From assembly GCA_008921705.1 (NCBI GenBank), contig VFFE01007759.1:102139-166138 (forward strand): a stretch of 64,000 nucleotides of DNA, read 5' to 3'. Under the pieces are notes generated by a model. The model was not told the DNA's origin. It saw nothing but the letters and a program-made list of their open reading frames with translations, and did no database searches. This document shows, piece by piece, positions 12,301 through 27,300 of the stretch (the stretch's first letter is position 1; each line of letters starts with the position of its first letter). A program made the position numbers and the translations under genes. The DNA comes from Burhinus oedicnemus. Its lineage: Eukaryota > Chordata > Aves > Charadriiformes > Burhinidae.

Positions 12301-15300
12301 ATTCAAAATCTGGAAGGACGTCACCAGCGAGAGTTGCATGAACTTGCCGAACAGCAAAGAGAAGAGAAATCTCAGTGGGAGTTTGAAAAGGATGAAATTG
12401 CTCAGGAGGTTGCTGAAGCTCATGAGCGACTGAAGGAAAGTCTGGCAAACGAAAAGGCAGTTTCTTCTGCCCTGACCCAGGAGAAAGATCTCATGGAGAA
12501 AAAATTCAAGGAAGAAGTGAACAAGCTTGTGTGCGAGAGAGAGCAGCTTCAGAAGGAGCTGGGCGACCTGAGGAATGCTGCCGAGCAGCAAGAGAAGACG
12601 CTGAAGGATAAAATAACTCAACTCCAAAATGACCACGAGAAAGAGCTAAAGAACAAGGAAGAACACGTGTCCATGGTGGAGGAAAATGTGAAGCTGGTTA
12701 GGCAAAAGCTGGAGAGGCTTGACAATGAATATAAGCAAGAGAAAGAAGAACTCAATTCCAAACTTTTTGCTTTAGAGAGTTTAAACAAGCACATTTGTGT
12801 AAGAGCAGAATCAGAAAAGGCTGAGATGAGTTCGGAAATCTCAAACCTTCAAGAGAAAATACAGAAATTGCAGTGGGAGATCCACAGTTTTTCTGCACTC
12901 CAAAATCATTATAGGGTCCTGGAAAATGAGTATGCAAAAGCAAAGAGCAAAATTGCTTCATTCTCTGGTATGGCGCCTCTGGGAGATGACGGGGATGTTC
13001 TTTTCAATCTACAGAAAGTGCACGAGCAAGCTGTGAAGGAAAATGTCAGAATGGCTGCGGAGATCGTCAGGCTGCAGCAGAGGCTGCAAGCCGCGGAGCG
13101 GGAGCCTGCGCGACCTCCCAGCCCTGCCTGCTCCGAGCCCTGCTCCGAACAATCTCGGCTGCCAGATGAAACACGGCCCATTTTTGAAGGGTTGCCCAGC
13201 GATTGTACAGATGCAGACAAGGAAACAGATTCGAATGCTCTTCTGCTTTTGGAGGCTGATACTATGGACCTGGAAGAAATGAGTGAGATTGATTCCGATT
13301 TGGAGAATGCATGTGTTAAAGCCGGAGGAGGCAGCCAGGCGCTCGAGGTGCAGGTGCGGCAGACGCAAGGAAGTAAAGATGCACTGGAAGCCGATGGCAA
13401 TCAGGATGGCGACAGGAATCAAGAGCTGCTTTCTTGGATGCCTCTGCTGCAAAAAAAGAGAGATCTCGAGAAAACTCTTAAGAGAGTACCCAGACCAAAA
13501 ATGCTACACGATGCTGTTAAACAGCAGAAGGTTCATCCGCTAAATCGCAGAATAACTCCCCAAAATAAAGGGTTTGTTTCCGATGCTTTGAAGCTGCAGG
13601 TTGAGCTTGAGAAGGCTGAAGAACTGAGTGAAGCCTCTCTCCAGCTTGATCACAGTCCTGGGTCAACCAGTGGTGACCTGAAAAGCGTAATAGCTCAGCT
13701 TTGGAAAAGGGTCGAAGAGTTAGAAGACAGATTAATGGCACAGGCTAAACTTCTGGCACTGCAAGAAGAAATTCAGGTAGAAAATGAGGATCTGAAATCC
13801 GAAATGATAAAGTTAGTTGAAAAAAATAAAGTGCTCGAAGACAACCTGCGTAAGCTGAGCAGTCTTCACTGCAAGTTAGAAGAAAGTAAACCGGAAAGTG
13901 TTAAGCTTAGAGAGGAAAACACGCAGCTCCTCCAAAAAGCTAAAGAATTGGAAGATAGCCAAGAACAAGACGCGCAAGGAAACATAGCGGCGCACAGTGA
14001 CAAGTTAAGGCTGCGATGGCAGCTTGGGAAGCTGGAAGAACGTGCTGCCGCGTCTACCGCTCAGCAAGACAAGCACGGCCCGAGCGACGGCGGGGTGTCG
14101 TTGGAAAAGAGGGAGCTGCAAGAGCCCAACAGAAGGTCGAAGGAGAAAGTGGCTGCTCTGGTTAACCCAAAAGACGCGCGTTTCCCCGAAGAGAGGGAGG
14201 AGAGGGATACGGTGACGCACGGCTTACAGAGCACGTGCACTGAGCTGCAGCAAAAAGTTGATCTTTTGAGGTAACGTACACTTGCAAAACTTTGTGGGAC
14301 GTGTGCCGGCCCCGCAGTAATCAAACGTGCCGCTTAGAAACTAACCTAGCGTCCCACTCATCGCATCCTAGCCACGCCGGCCTGCCGTGCGGTTGCTGCA
14401 TTAACCACTGTAGTTTAACTTTGATTAGAAAACGGTGCCTTGGACTCTAACTGCTAGCAAGCAGGCTGATTAATCACGGATAACGACGGTTGCAATAAAC
14501 GTGTGTGACTGACTTCTCTCTGACCGTGACCTGCCGCGAATGGTAAAAACGGGAGCAACCTGCCAGTGGTTCTGCCTGCGGATGTAGTCACCTTCGCAGC
14601 GTGTAGTTGATGGCACATCAGAACCCCCTGTATTTTTATGGCCAAAATACTATGGTAACACTTCCAGAATGCTTTTAGCTTTTACTAATATCACCTCTTC
14701 ACTTGGTTCACTCCCTTCTAGTACTGAATGCTACTTGGAATGCTAAAAGTGCTTCTATTTTTCTCGATATTTAAGCTAATAGTAGAGAATTAAGGTAACT
14801 TTTTTCCCAGCAGGAGCACTTAGTGTTAGGAATCCATCGAGTGTGTCGATATGGTAAATAGCATTATAACACAGCGAACATAATAGGTTACCTACTTGTT
14901 TTTAACCGCTGTATTTCAGCGAGGATTTTTTTGGAGGTCATAAAGTGGCTACAAGTGGCTTAATTATTGTTCAGCACCAGCTTCCTGCAGGAAATTGGGT
15001 TTTTTTCAGGTACTACAGCACAGCTAAGTTATTTCTCTCCAGTCGCCTCAGGACAGAAAAGGCATTTTCCAACGCTGCTGTTCCCATGCTGCTGTTCCCA
15101 GCATCCTGGGCTCTCGAAACAGCTGGGGAAACAGCTCGCTCTCCTAGAAGTTTGCATATTATGGCTTTAAACCGTTTAAAGTTATGTTATTTGTAACTTC
15201 AGGACTGAAAGGTATAGTACAAGAGTAGTGTGAAACTTTTACTAGGTATCTTAGATTTTAAGCAACTTTAGCTGTACAAAAACATGCACAAAAAGCCCCT

Positions 15301-18300
15301 TTTCCACTGATCTGGGAAGCACTCTTACTCAGTGAAATACAAAATCCGTACAGAGTTCGTACATAAAATAAGTCAATTGTAGCTTTGTTTTGAAATATTA
15401 CAAGTAGTTTAGGCTTTCAGTAATTATTTTCCCTGTGGGCCTAGATGAGATACAGAAACTGTTTCTACTTGTCTCGTCTTTCTGCCACAGATGTGAAGCC
15501 GAGAAGCTCAGAGAAGAAAATGCTATTCTGAAAAATGAAGTGACTTTATTAAATGAGGAAGGTAGTGCTTCCAGCCTGAAACTGAGGGAGCTAAATGGAT
15601 CCCGAGAAGAAATGCGGTAAGAATTCAGCGGGGCATGCACCACGTGTATGCCTTCAGGCTCTCGCTGCAGTGCAGACACGATGATTACATCCCTTCTCTC
15701 AAAGCTCCTCCATGCGTTAAATATTATACAAAACTTGAAACGGGCTTATTTCACAGTGCCATCAGAAATCCAGCTGGCTGACAGGCTATTCCTCCTGCTT
15801 TTCACCTGCCCCAGCTTGTCCTGCCCGTTCCTAGGGCCAAAGCAGGGGCATAACTGTAGGAGTTCGGATGACCCAGTAACGCGTACAAACACAGGACCTG
15901 CTTAGGAGCTGATGCCGTTACTCTTGCTTCAGCAAAGGCAGAGCTTGTTGGGCTGATGTAGCCTTAGAAAATGTAGGAAGAGGTACAGTGTGACAGTACT
16001 TTTTTTTTATTTTTTTCAGTGATCTGGTCTTTTGTAAATAGATAACCATCCCTGATCCCGGGAGTATTCTTCCCTTCTAGAGAAGAACTGCATGGGGTAC
16101 CTTGAGGAATTGAGCACTCGCCAAGCACACAAAACAGTGATGTTAAGCGATAAATAAATATCCAGAATTACCATTTCTGGTGATGTCAAAAACCAGCCCA
16201 TTCTTGTAGGCATGTATATTAACAAGTGACCCTAATGTTAACGACCTTTCATTTTTTCCCTTAGGCAAAAGATAGAGGCTGTGAGAAAGGAGAAAGTGGC
16301 TGTACAGAAGATGGTTGACAACCTGAAAAAGCAGGTATACGGACTGAGCCCATGACCTTCTCTGTAGAAATCATCATCGCTGTATAAAAGCTGTTCCTTA
16401 GATGGTCACAAAGGCAGTAGAAAATGACCATTGTATACACTTAAACTTCTTGATAACTGTTCTCATTAACTCTTTAGGATTGATATGGGGCTTGTTTGAC
16501 CTGATCAGAAGACAACTGCAACATATTACGCTAGCTAGCTAGCTTACGGACTTGAGAGCGCTTTCCATAGTCTGCTTGGGAAGTTTATTGAATAGAAATA
16601 TGAAGTTAAAAATCTTTCTTTTGTAATCTTTGTGGGTAATGTTCTGCAGTAGCCCATGGGAAACAGAGGTTATGTGACTCAGCCTCTACTTATTTCCCAG
16701 CTAGCTGGGTCTAGGAATGCTGCCAGCTGTGACCCTTTGCTCGTATCTATGAAACTGATACTTTTATTTTAAGGGTGGTCTGTTATGCTAGGCAAAGTAG
16801 GTTTAAGTAGCTCTTACATTCATGTCCCTCTTCTTAGTATTGCTTAGTAAAATTCTGCTTGCTCAGAATAATCTACTCGCTCACCGGCATAACCCTCAAA
16901 ATGTACATCAGCGTGGCCAAGGGAAGGAGGAACGCAGTGGTGTGCCAGATGACTGATATCGTAACTGATATAATCGAGGCCAATTTTGAGAAATTAACAG
17001 TTTGTGAGGCTGACCATGCACGCAACAGGCCATCAGGAGGATTCCTCCTCCTAAATACGGTTCTACTTGATTTGGCCTAAAATTAGGGCATGGAGCAAGT
17101 TAAACAGCTATGGGGAAATAAAACAAGCTGTGCTCCTGGGGTCATGGCTGTTCCATAGAGTACAGTTAACAGCTATGCCCCGCCGTTCAGAGTCACCATG
17201 GAATTGGAGTGACGCTTGTCAGGCTTTTAATCATCTTAAGAGAAAGGAAATGTTTTTAAAAAAAAAAAAAAAAATCTGCTCCCCAGTGTAAAAGCAGTCA
17301 TAACTGACACTGCTGTCCCGATTCAGGTAGCAGACCTGAAGACCCGAAACCAGCAACTGGACTCTGAAAATACAGAACTTAGCCAGAGGAACTCCAAAAA
17401 TCAAGCAGATGTGCAGGATCTCAATCAACAGCTGGCAAGGGTGCTCAAGCAAAAGGAGACAGAGGTGGGAAAGTGTACCCTGGAAGAATGGGAAAAGGAG
17501 AGACTGGTACTGAAAGAGGAACTGGAAAACTCCAAAGTAAAGGTACGGGATTACACTGTCTCTAATGGTATGCAAAACTGAACTTTCAGGAATGCACAGG
17601 TGCTGTGGAATTAGCATCCCTTTCTCGAGCTGCGTGTGGTCTTTCAAAGCTGAACTTTCCGAAGTACTAGCCACAAACGTACATGGATGGGGCATTGGGG
17701 GTGGAAGGAAAGCATGGCAGCAGCCAAAAGCAGGGAGGTAGAAGTGTGCAGGCTTGTCTTGAAAACGGAGCTTAGTGATGCTAAATATTAACCTGAATTT
17801 TCCAGCATGCCTGTTCTGTTCAGTCCAGTGTTATCCCAGCTCTAACCCATGTCCCTGGCTGCAGCATCCTCTGGTTAACCTTTGGTACTGTGTGCGTCTC
17901 CTGAGTTGAAATCTGAGCCTTTTACTTTTTGCAGTCATCAAATATGGTGTCTTCCTTGGAGATGGAGCTGTCAAAAATGAAGGTTCAAGCTCATATATTG
18001 GAGCAGGAGAACCACATCCTCAAGCAAGAACTGGAGAAGATAAAACAGGTATGGCATCCTATTTGAGTGCCATCAGATAATGCTGGCTGTCTCTTAATGA
18101 GCCCTGCTCTCTTGCCCCAGTTGGAAATAGTTGATTTCTTTATAGGAAGGTCATAACAGTAGGGGAATATAAATCCTCTAGAAACAGTCTCTGGGTACAA
18201 TGCACAATTGTTCAAATAAGGTTGGTTTCACTTAGCCTTTGCCAAAAGGTCTTCCAGAGTAGCGGATCTACAAAGACAGGCTCTGACAATGAAGACAAAG

Positions 18301-21300
18301 ATTTAAAGCTCTAATCAAGGAATAGACAGGGCTCTTCCAATTTGTGCAGATGGGATAGGCAGGGGAACATTTTCCTGTGTAACTGGTGATACCCATATAG
18401 CTCCGTTTTAAGGACTGGTCTCTTCCAGCATGTACTCTCAGAGAGAATTCCTATTGCTAAACCCATTTGAAGACTTCCACGTCTCACAACTTCTGAGAAT
18501 AATTTCCTGGAAGGCTTGGTTATCGCCTGTATAAGCATGGTTCAATTGACTGTAAATATATGCTAATAAACATAGATAATGAAGGCTACGAAGGAGTTGG
18601 CTCTCCTGATTAGGGCTTCACAAAGTAATTTTCTTTACGGCGTAAAGCACTCATTTGATGCACCCAATGCTTGGGATAGATAACGGTCTTAAAAAGCAAA
18701 AGCAGATAAGGCCTATTCAGTAAAGAGTGGATTGTGGCTTGAGTGTAATTAAAGACAGAAGATTGAGTGAGCAAAGACAGAACAGCACAGGAGAAGGCAG
18801 AGTGTTAAGCTAAAGCACTGTGTCAGGTGGGAACAGGATGGGAAGTCGGCGGTACAGTATCTTCTCCCCTTTCACAGAAGAGACAGACCAGCCCCAAAGC
18901 AAATCCAAGGGATCACAGGGCAATTAGGAATCCTTAGCACTGCTGTTGCAGGAAGGGTGCCCTGGATCATACGAACGGTACTCGTATGGTCATTCATACC
19001 AAATCGGAGTACGCTCCTCTCTCTTCCACTCTGCCTGGAGCGGGATGCTTGGCCTGGAAGAGAAGGGAAAGCTTTGCGTAACACTGGCATGCGAGAGTCT
19101 GAAACGGCACAGAAATGCAACTGTGAGGGGGTTGTTTTCCACAGCTGCCCAGATGTCCCGATCTCTCTGACCTTCAAAATGAAGTTTCGAGCTTAATTAC
19201 TAAAAATGAAAAGCTGCAGAAAGAAAAAGAAGCCCTGAGTGAGGAATTGAACAGATGTATCGATAAGGTAAGAAAGAACTGCAAATCCACGTCACTACCT
19301 ACATGCTGTAACAGGCTGTTAAAATTCTTACATCATTATCTGTATCACCCTAACCTGTAAAACTACTTTGGATTTTTTTTTTCTTACCTTCAAGCCAGGT
19401 AAAGGCTTAATTGCCACCGCCTTTTTTTTCCTAGCTGGTCTTAAAGAGGAAGCTTAAATTCTGGAGCACAGTTTTACCGGAATTTGGTTACGTAGAAAAT
19501 TCCAAACATTGCAAGGAAGAGGCCTGGATACAAATACTGCAGCAGGACAAGGAAGACAGTGTTCTTGCACTTTCATTGCAACTCTAACATATTGTAACTC
19601 TGAACTCGAGCAGTGTAACTAATATGCGCACTATAGATAATGATCCCGTTGTGTGGAGATTCGGGCTAGGAGCTGAGGGTTTGGTTTTTTTTTTTTTTTG
19701 CTCTCCTGTGTTTCCTTTGCATAGCTGTAACTCCCGCTAGCTTAACTCTCCAAGTCAAATTGAGTTAAAGAAAATCCCGACTGATTCGGGCTTACCGATG
19801 TAATCTTATTTCAGGTAGCTAAAGTAAGCTGCTTAGAGAATGCAATTGGCAGCTTGAAGCAGGAGCAGAAGTCCTGGGAACAGCAGAGTCAGACCCTGAA
19901 AACACAGCTCACCGTTTCACAAGAAAAGGTATAATTGTGGGGTTTGTTATAGCCCTGGATCCAAAGCATTTTTTTTAAATCTCTTGTACTGTTTTTTTCA
20001 TAAGAACCAGCCCTCTTCTAATGTGTGCAAAGATGTCACGCAGCTAAGAATGGCTGCTTTGATGGGCTTTCAAAGTGACGTTCTTAAAGGACAAGAGGAA
20101 ACTTGTTAAATGCTATGAGGGACTTTTTTCCCCGAGAATAAGCTATGTTTTGCATCTACAGCCAAGATCCTTTTGCCAATTCATTCTGCCCCGTTATTCC
20201 TGAAATACTGCAGAGACTCTGCTGTTGCTCCCAGCTCTTCTGGAGGTGGCTCGTCTCTCACTAGGCAGGGGAGGGGAACGAATAGTTATCTGCTTGGCTA
20301 ATTATGCTTGAGGTTTATTGCCGGCCACGGGCTGCCAGGAAGAATAAATAATTCAAGAGAAATCTTCTCTTCCCAGCAGATCACAATAAATATTGAGGGG
20401 TGGAAGATGTCTTTGTTGAATGCAGTGTTGTGGCTGTATTCAAAGCAGATGGCTACTAATTTGGAACAGAAAGTCAGAAAATCATTTAGCATTTTTAAAG
20501 GGGGATGTCAGCATTATAACTTCTTCACTCCTTCCATCAGAGGTCCTAAATATGTGCGATACGTGGTGCTTACGCATCCTAGCAGACCAAGGTTACAAGA
20601 AATCTTGGTCCAGCAAATGCCAAGCTGCGTTGCTGCTCGTTACAGGTTCAGAGTCTAGATGAAACGCTGCAAAATACCAACCTGCAAATGTCCCGACTAA
20701 AATCGGACTTACGGGTGACGCAACAGGAGAAGGAAACTCTTAAACAAGAAGTGATGTCTTTACACAAGCGACTGCAGAATGCCAATGAAAAGGTAACGGA
20801 CTTGAGGTGCCTCAGAGTCGGTCAACGTTGCGTGCCAGGGTTTAGGGACGCTCGGTCCTGCTCTTCTGTAGCCTGCCGCTGTAGCCAACTTAGTTCTTTA
20901 TGTTGGCTCATCCATTGAAAGAACACAAATCGCACTGCAGATTTGAGCAAGTAGACTCCGAGTTATGCAACTATTGACTTTTTTTTTAAACAGTGATATA
21001 AAGTTAATAAAAAAAAAAAAGCTGAAGCGAAGTGGATACAAAAAAAGCCCTACTTTAATGATGCTTTCTGTATTTAGTAGTTAACTATAATTAGTTTGAC
21101 CTCAAACCAGGACATTAGTCTTGCTGGATTTGTACACAACATTCGGATTTTAAACTTCTTTTTTAAAAACTTACTTAAATTTTGAATGTGAGGACAGGCA
21201 ATGATCAGTCCATCTCCAATGAGTCTCCGTTGTTCCCTGAAAGAAATCTTTCACACGCACAAAAAAAATCTGTGGGCAATGGATGAATTCATACCTATCA

Positions 21301-24300
21301 AAACTATAAACATATTAACAGTCAAACTAGTAATTGACAGGGGGATCCAATTTTCAGTCAAACCTGGTTTTGAAAGGCACGGTATTATCTCAGTCTCTCA
21401 ACTAAGGAGGAACTGTAACTGAAGGAGGTTGTAGACAGCAGTCTTGGGATTGGTATTATGAATTCAGTTACTAATTTGGCTTGTTTGCCATGTAATTAAG
21501 GAATATTTAATGTCCACATGGAAAAGAGGCTGTTTCAGAATTGTACAACAGGAACTAAATTACAGCTATTACTGAATAATATATAATACTGGGTTCTATT
21601 TGCTTGATGTGGCTGTGAAATGGTGCACAAATTGCTTTTTTTTTTTGTGTTGTTGAACTCCGTGCACTCGTATCAACCGTTCTGGCGCACAGCTATTATC
21701 TATGATTTCAGCAAAGGGAAGCACTTTGGTTTTACGCTGTGATTAGCATGTTGGGTTTCTTAGTGGAAAGCAGTATGTAAGCTGGGAGGAAGACGGGAAT
21801 CCTGCGACTTTAGAGTCTGCAGTTACTGAAAGCCTACTTAAAACCCACCTGAATAGAGAAAATGTCTGCTTCTTTGTTTAAGGCCTAACCCTGCACTTCT
21901 GTCTGTCTTAAGAATCGGGTTCTAGAACTGGCTGTGCCTTCCTCAGGGCCGCAGGACCAACAGAGGCAACTACACTGGGATGAACTGGACCAGCTGATGA
22001 AACAGGAGCAGCAGCTGCTCAGGCAGGAGAATGAGAGGCTGCAGAGAGAAGTCCAGAGCGCTAAGACAGACCTGACGCACTCCAGGGAGAAGGTAACCTG
22101 AGCAAGCTGACAGATCGGAGGCAGTCCCTGCGTGCTACGCAAAAACTTAATGATTTGTGTTTTGCAGTGGGTAACACAGGAGAGGAATGTTGCTCGTTAG
22201 TTTTGAATAGAAACATTTGCAGAAAGAATGCATAATGGCATAGTTTTCCTTTATATCTGCGCTGACTATGCAGACACCCTTTGTGATGTTTCAAACAGCT
22301 CTTTTTTTAAAAGAAAATCCTGACAACTCTTATCTAAGATTCTGGTGTGACTTTCAGTTAACACCCTTCAGGTTTTTTTCTTTCGTAAAAACTTCTTAAT
22401 GTTCTGAGTGTTCTTCATGTCCAATTTCTTGGCTCACAGTAGTAGGCAGGTTATGGGGAAGAGGAAGGGAAAAGACCTTTTGTTGCTCGAAGCTAAACTG
22501 TCAAAAATACACCAGAATCTGCTATGAGTCCAAAATCGATCGGTATTTGGTATTTTAGAATTAAGTAGGTGCAATTTGATTTTTGAATGGTCTGGAATGT
22601 TTTTTCCACATTTGTTCATCTCTGATCCCTTCAGATCAGACAGCTGGAATCTACTATCCTTTCCCTAAAGCACCAAAAGCATCAAAGCCAGTCAGGTATC
22701 GTCAAAGCCATAGAGCAAGAGAAATTAAGCTTGAAGAGAGAGTGTGAACAGCTTCAGAAGGAGTTGTCATCTGCCAACAGGAAGGTTAGTTTCAGATGGT
22801 AAATACGTGACTCAATGCAGTACTTTCCATCTCTAAGAGCTAATGTGGTAAGCTGTAATTTTCTTCTTTTACTCGGAGCTTTGCGCTCTGACTCTTAGGA
22901 ATCCCGGTCCCAAGGAGCTGACTGATTGCTGTGCTTGTGCAGAGCACGCAGGGTGGAAGTCTTTGCGAATCTGCTGCAGGACTTCTAGTCAGTACCAACG
23001 GTTCAGTGGTAGAATATGGGAGCCATAAACAAAACGCAGCCTGCTCAAGTGCTCCGCAATACATAGCGCTCATATGGCAGCGTTACTGCTTTTAGAGTAA
23101 ATCCTGCATATTCGTTGAAACTTGTGTCAGAGATGCAGTATAACATTGTCTTAGACATCACTGTTAGCAAAGCATTACATTGTCCAAATGCTTACATCTT
23201 TTAATCCTGAATTGTCTTGACGTGCAATGATTCATGACTTGCATGGTGGGGAAAAAACCAAAACAGATAAAGTAAGAAACTACTACATTTCTAAGGGAAC
23301 TTCTTGTCTTTGATAGATCAGTCAGATGAATTCTCTTGAGCGTGAACTGGAAACCAGCTCAGAAAACGAAGGGCTAAGAAAAAAGCAAGTCAAACTGGAT
23401 GATCAGTTGATGGAGGTACTTTTCAATAAGTATTGACTGTACTGAATGGTGTGGGGCTTTATCACTATCTCCCTGAATTTATTTAAAAACTAACTCCCTG
23501 AGTTTATTTAAAAACAACTTCTAGATGTGTAGGAACAGAGGAAACTAATTGAAACTAGAAGAATTAATCTCCCCTAATGCCTAATCTCATTTTTTATGAT
23601 CAAGATGTTAGAGTGACAAATATGCTTCTCTGAAGCACATTGTGGTTTATTGTAAGGCTTCAGATATAAAATCAAATAGCGAAGAAATTAGTTTCTGTGC
23701 TTGAGGCAAGGCTAACACTTTCTTCTTCCTTCCTAAAACATGTAACCTCAAGTTTCCTAACTAATATTTGCATAGTGCTGCTCTTAATATAGACACCTGT
23801 TCTTATTTACTATGGAAATAATTTGGTGAATTTAAGCCTTGCTGTCTTACGTAGATCGTGATAGATTAACAATTTACACAACTTGCTGTTAATCTAAAGG
23901 CATGAGTGAAAACTTCAGTTGAGATCCTTCCAAAGCGTGCTGTAAGTGTGGATGTTTGTTCAGTACTGCTGGAGACAGATCATGCTGGATGTTATGAAAA
24001 CTGCGTAATTCTCAGGTGCCCTTGCTAACAGGAACGGGCAGGCTTACCTATGTTAAGTTAGTGCATCCCTTAATGTCAGACTGGACTTCAGAGTTGTCTC
24101 TCAGCAGTCTGGCCTAAAACTGATGTCCTGAATTTGAGTTTAAAACATAATATAAAAAACAAAACAAAACAACCCACAATCTTGACTTGTTCCATAAATC
24201 AAGCATCTTCTAGATGAGGCTTTTACAACACTTTATTAAAAGACTTCATGTTTTTCATCAAGTAAGCAAATGAGAAACATGCTATGTTGAATATACTATG

Positions 24301-27300
24301 TAACTAGCTGTAAAATTGTAAAAACTTGATTAGAGAAGACAAGATTTTTGGTAAGTTACTGAAAAGACGGTTTATAAGCCCTGTGCTTTTATTTATATAA
24401 ACTTAATTAAGCCTTGGAAAAATTCCAAACACTGTTAAACCCTTTAGTATAAACACCAAGCATGGAATTACATTGTCTTCTAAAACTCATATTTCAAACG
24501 TGCAGGACTTCTGTTACTCCTGATAACATTTTCCCAGCAGGTGTGTATAACATTCACTTAGCACTTTATGACTTCTAACTTTCTCTTTTGTGCCTGTTCT
24601 CCTTTTGTTCGTGGCTAACCTGTCTAGAACTCAGTGGTTGGAACTAGCAGAGAAGGGTGCAGTTCTCTTTCTGAAATAGTGTGCGAAGGTAGAGCAATCA
24701 TTTTCAATGTACTACCATAGCATGGAGAAAACATTTCTTTTACGGATTTTTTTTTTTTATTCCATGCATCTTTTAAGTAAAGAAGCCACTATTCATTTCA
24801 ATCTAAAATTTTTTCTTTGACAGCTGCACTAACTCTTTGTGGTTAGTGTATCATGCAATTTGATTCTGTTGGCCGAAAACTTGCATACTTCTAAGGCGTT
24901 GCCATGAAAATGGAGAGAAATAACCAATTGCATTCAAAAGAATTAAATTGATCATAAGAAAATGAAAAGTGGCTCAACCCCTTCCTTCTAACCCATTGAA
25001 GTTGTTTGTGTATTTACCTCGGATACCTGCATGCTTTTGCACCAGACTGTCAAAAGTTGCCTTAATATTAACTGATATGTGATCACACTCAGTGTCGTCC
25101 CTAATAGTTTAGCAAGTTCATTATTGTTCCACTTTCCTCCACAGATGAAGACGGCAAGACTATATTGTTTCTATTAGCCATGCAATTGGTATATATTTTT
25201 AAGATGCTGTTAACGCTGACTGTTTCTTCAGCTCTTTCATTAGACATCCGTGTGCTTCACAACATCACAGGAAACCCTAAACAAATTCCATCAAAAGCTC
25301 ATTATTTTCACTGTTTATATTGTCAGTAAAACAATAGCTTCTTTACTGACAAGTTGATTCAAGAGAATCTCCTGATAGGTTAAAAAAAACCCAAATAGTT
25401 TTATTTTAAAATACTTATAAACCTATTTTCTGTTTACCTGGGCCAGCAGAGATGTACAGATGCTAACATGCAAAGAGATGCAGCATTATGAAAAATGCTT
25501 ATAGTTGTTTACATTATAGATGAACTCAATAACTGAAATATGATTGTGAATTGAGACCTTAATTCTACCACTTGTGAAAGGAAAATTAAAACCACTAACA
25601 TAATTTTATATGCCTTTTCCTAAGGGAACAGAGTAATGGTTTTGAGATAACAGGTGAGAATTCTGTGATGTGGTCAACTGAACTTTATGGGAAGAACATA
25701 TTAACCTTATGCAAATTCAAGCTGCAAATCCGCTTGTCTGAAACATCAGGGGTTTTTACTGTACAGTTCTGGTCTTTTTTCAGTATTATAAACTATTACA
25801 ACTGTGAGATAGTCTTACCTGGATTTTACTTTAGTCTAGAAAAATGCTAAACAGTCACATGAAACAATCTTAGCTCTTAGTATTACCTAAAAGTTCATCT
25901 AATGCTGGGCCAGTTTATCTAACTTGGGCTTTCATGGTTGCAATGCTGCTGTAGTAAGGTAATGCCAGAAATGCCTATTTTCAAGCTGCCTTCATCCAGT
26001 AACTGTCATAACATTGCTTGGATGCAGCACTTAATTAAACAATGTGGGGAAACTACACCATTTGGGACAAGTCTGTTCTGAGTTGCTCTTTTTGCTGTAG
26101 CAAGGACTATTAGGAAGGCAATCCTTTTGTCCCACGTGAGACACCTAGTTTTACCAACTAAAATACTCCTCTGGTATTATAACTTCACAAAGGACAACCA
26201 GTATGCACGGACTCTTTGTTGGTATATACTACCTCTACATTACGCAGACTTGCTGATGCATTTGCTTAACCTCTTTTTAGTGAAAGCAAGACTTAAATTT
26301 CAAATTAAACTACTTCAGATTACTACCTGCGTTCGTATCGCAAGGGCTCCTAGGAGTATACTTTTGCTTATGCAGCACAGACACTCAGGAGATCTCCAGA
26401 CTCGCTATCAAACTCTGCTTGTGGCATGTCTCAACGAAAATTATAAAATGTTTTAAAACTTCTACAGTTAGTAGAAATAAGGAAAGATATATGGGATTCT
26501 AAATACTGAGTTCTGAATGTAATATAGCAGCTGGCATCAAATTACTTAAGTCATTATACGTTACATTGAAAATTTGTTTTGCTTTTGAGAATGTTCTCTC
26601 TCCATCCTAGATTAAAGACTAGAAATACTCAGCACTGGCAGATAACTTCTTCAGCCTGCCTCATGCTAGTGCTTTTATTCGTAAGCGGATAATACTTTTA
26701 GAAGAGCTGCTGAGATCAAGGTTAAAATTAAAAAGGACTATTAAGTTAAAGCTCACCACAGGCCCATTTAACTTTCACAGGATTTCATTAGAAATTCAGT
26801 GAATTTATAATTCCGGTATGAACTTATGAATCAAAGCTCAGATTCCTGTAGACTTCAGAACTGCACATAAAGAGGCATCTTTTTTCACTGGAAAGAGAAA
26901 GGTGGTCTATTTAGCTTCTGTTACCGAGTTCAGGCTTGTTTCTCTTGCGTACAAGGAGTTGTTCAAGACTAACCTGACGTCTAGTGCGTTGCTGAAAGAT
27001 ACGTTGTATGAACGGCAGCGCTGCCTTCTCCTGATGGCTGATCTACTTTACTCTTCAGATGCTCCACTCGAGCGCCAGTGTGATGCTTAGCCAGTCCCCG
27101 CGCTCCCGGGAGCTCCAGCAGCAAGGCTGTGCTATGGTGCCCAAGGAACAATTCCTGCAGCTCCAACACCAGCTACTCCAAGCAGAGAGGAGGAGTCAAC
27201 GTCTTCAGGAAGAACTTGAAAGCAGACCCTCTGAAACGAACATGCAACAGGTAAAGCTCTCGTTACTCTGCAGGTGACAACTTTAAAAGGATAGCTGCTT

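Larger units (their letters stand above)
14271..23316. other. NIN introns between the large exon and exon u
   Basis: Introns of 0.4-1.2 kb: 14271-15490, 15617-16264, 16335-17326, 17543-17934, 18049-19144, 19268-19814, 19929-20645, 20793-21912, 22093-22634 and 22785-23316. There are homopolymer runs (A at about 17256-17273, T at about 19683-19698) and a palindromic GCTAGCTAGCTAGC near 16530. I see no transposon or RNA gene. Confidence 0.65.

Noticed and set aside
16528..16543. GCTAGCTAGCTAGC palindrome in a NIN intron
   Set aside because: Short four-base tandem repeat; too little to support a binding site or element.
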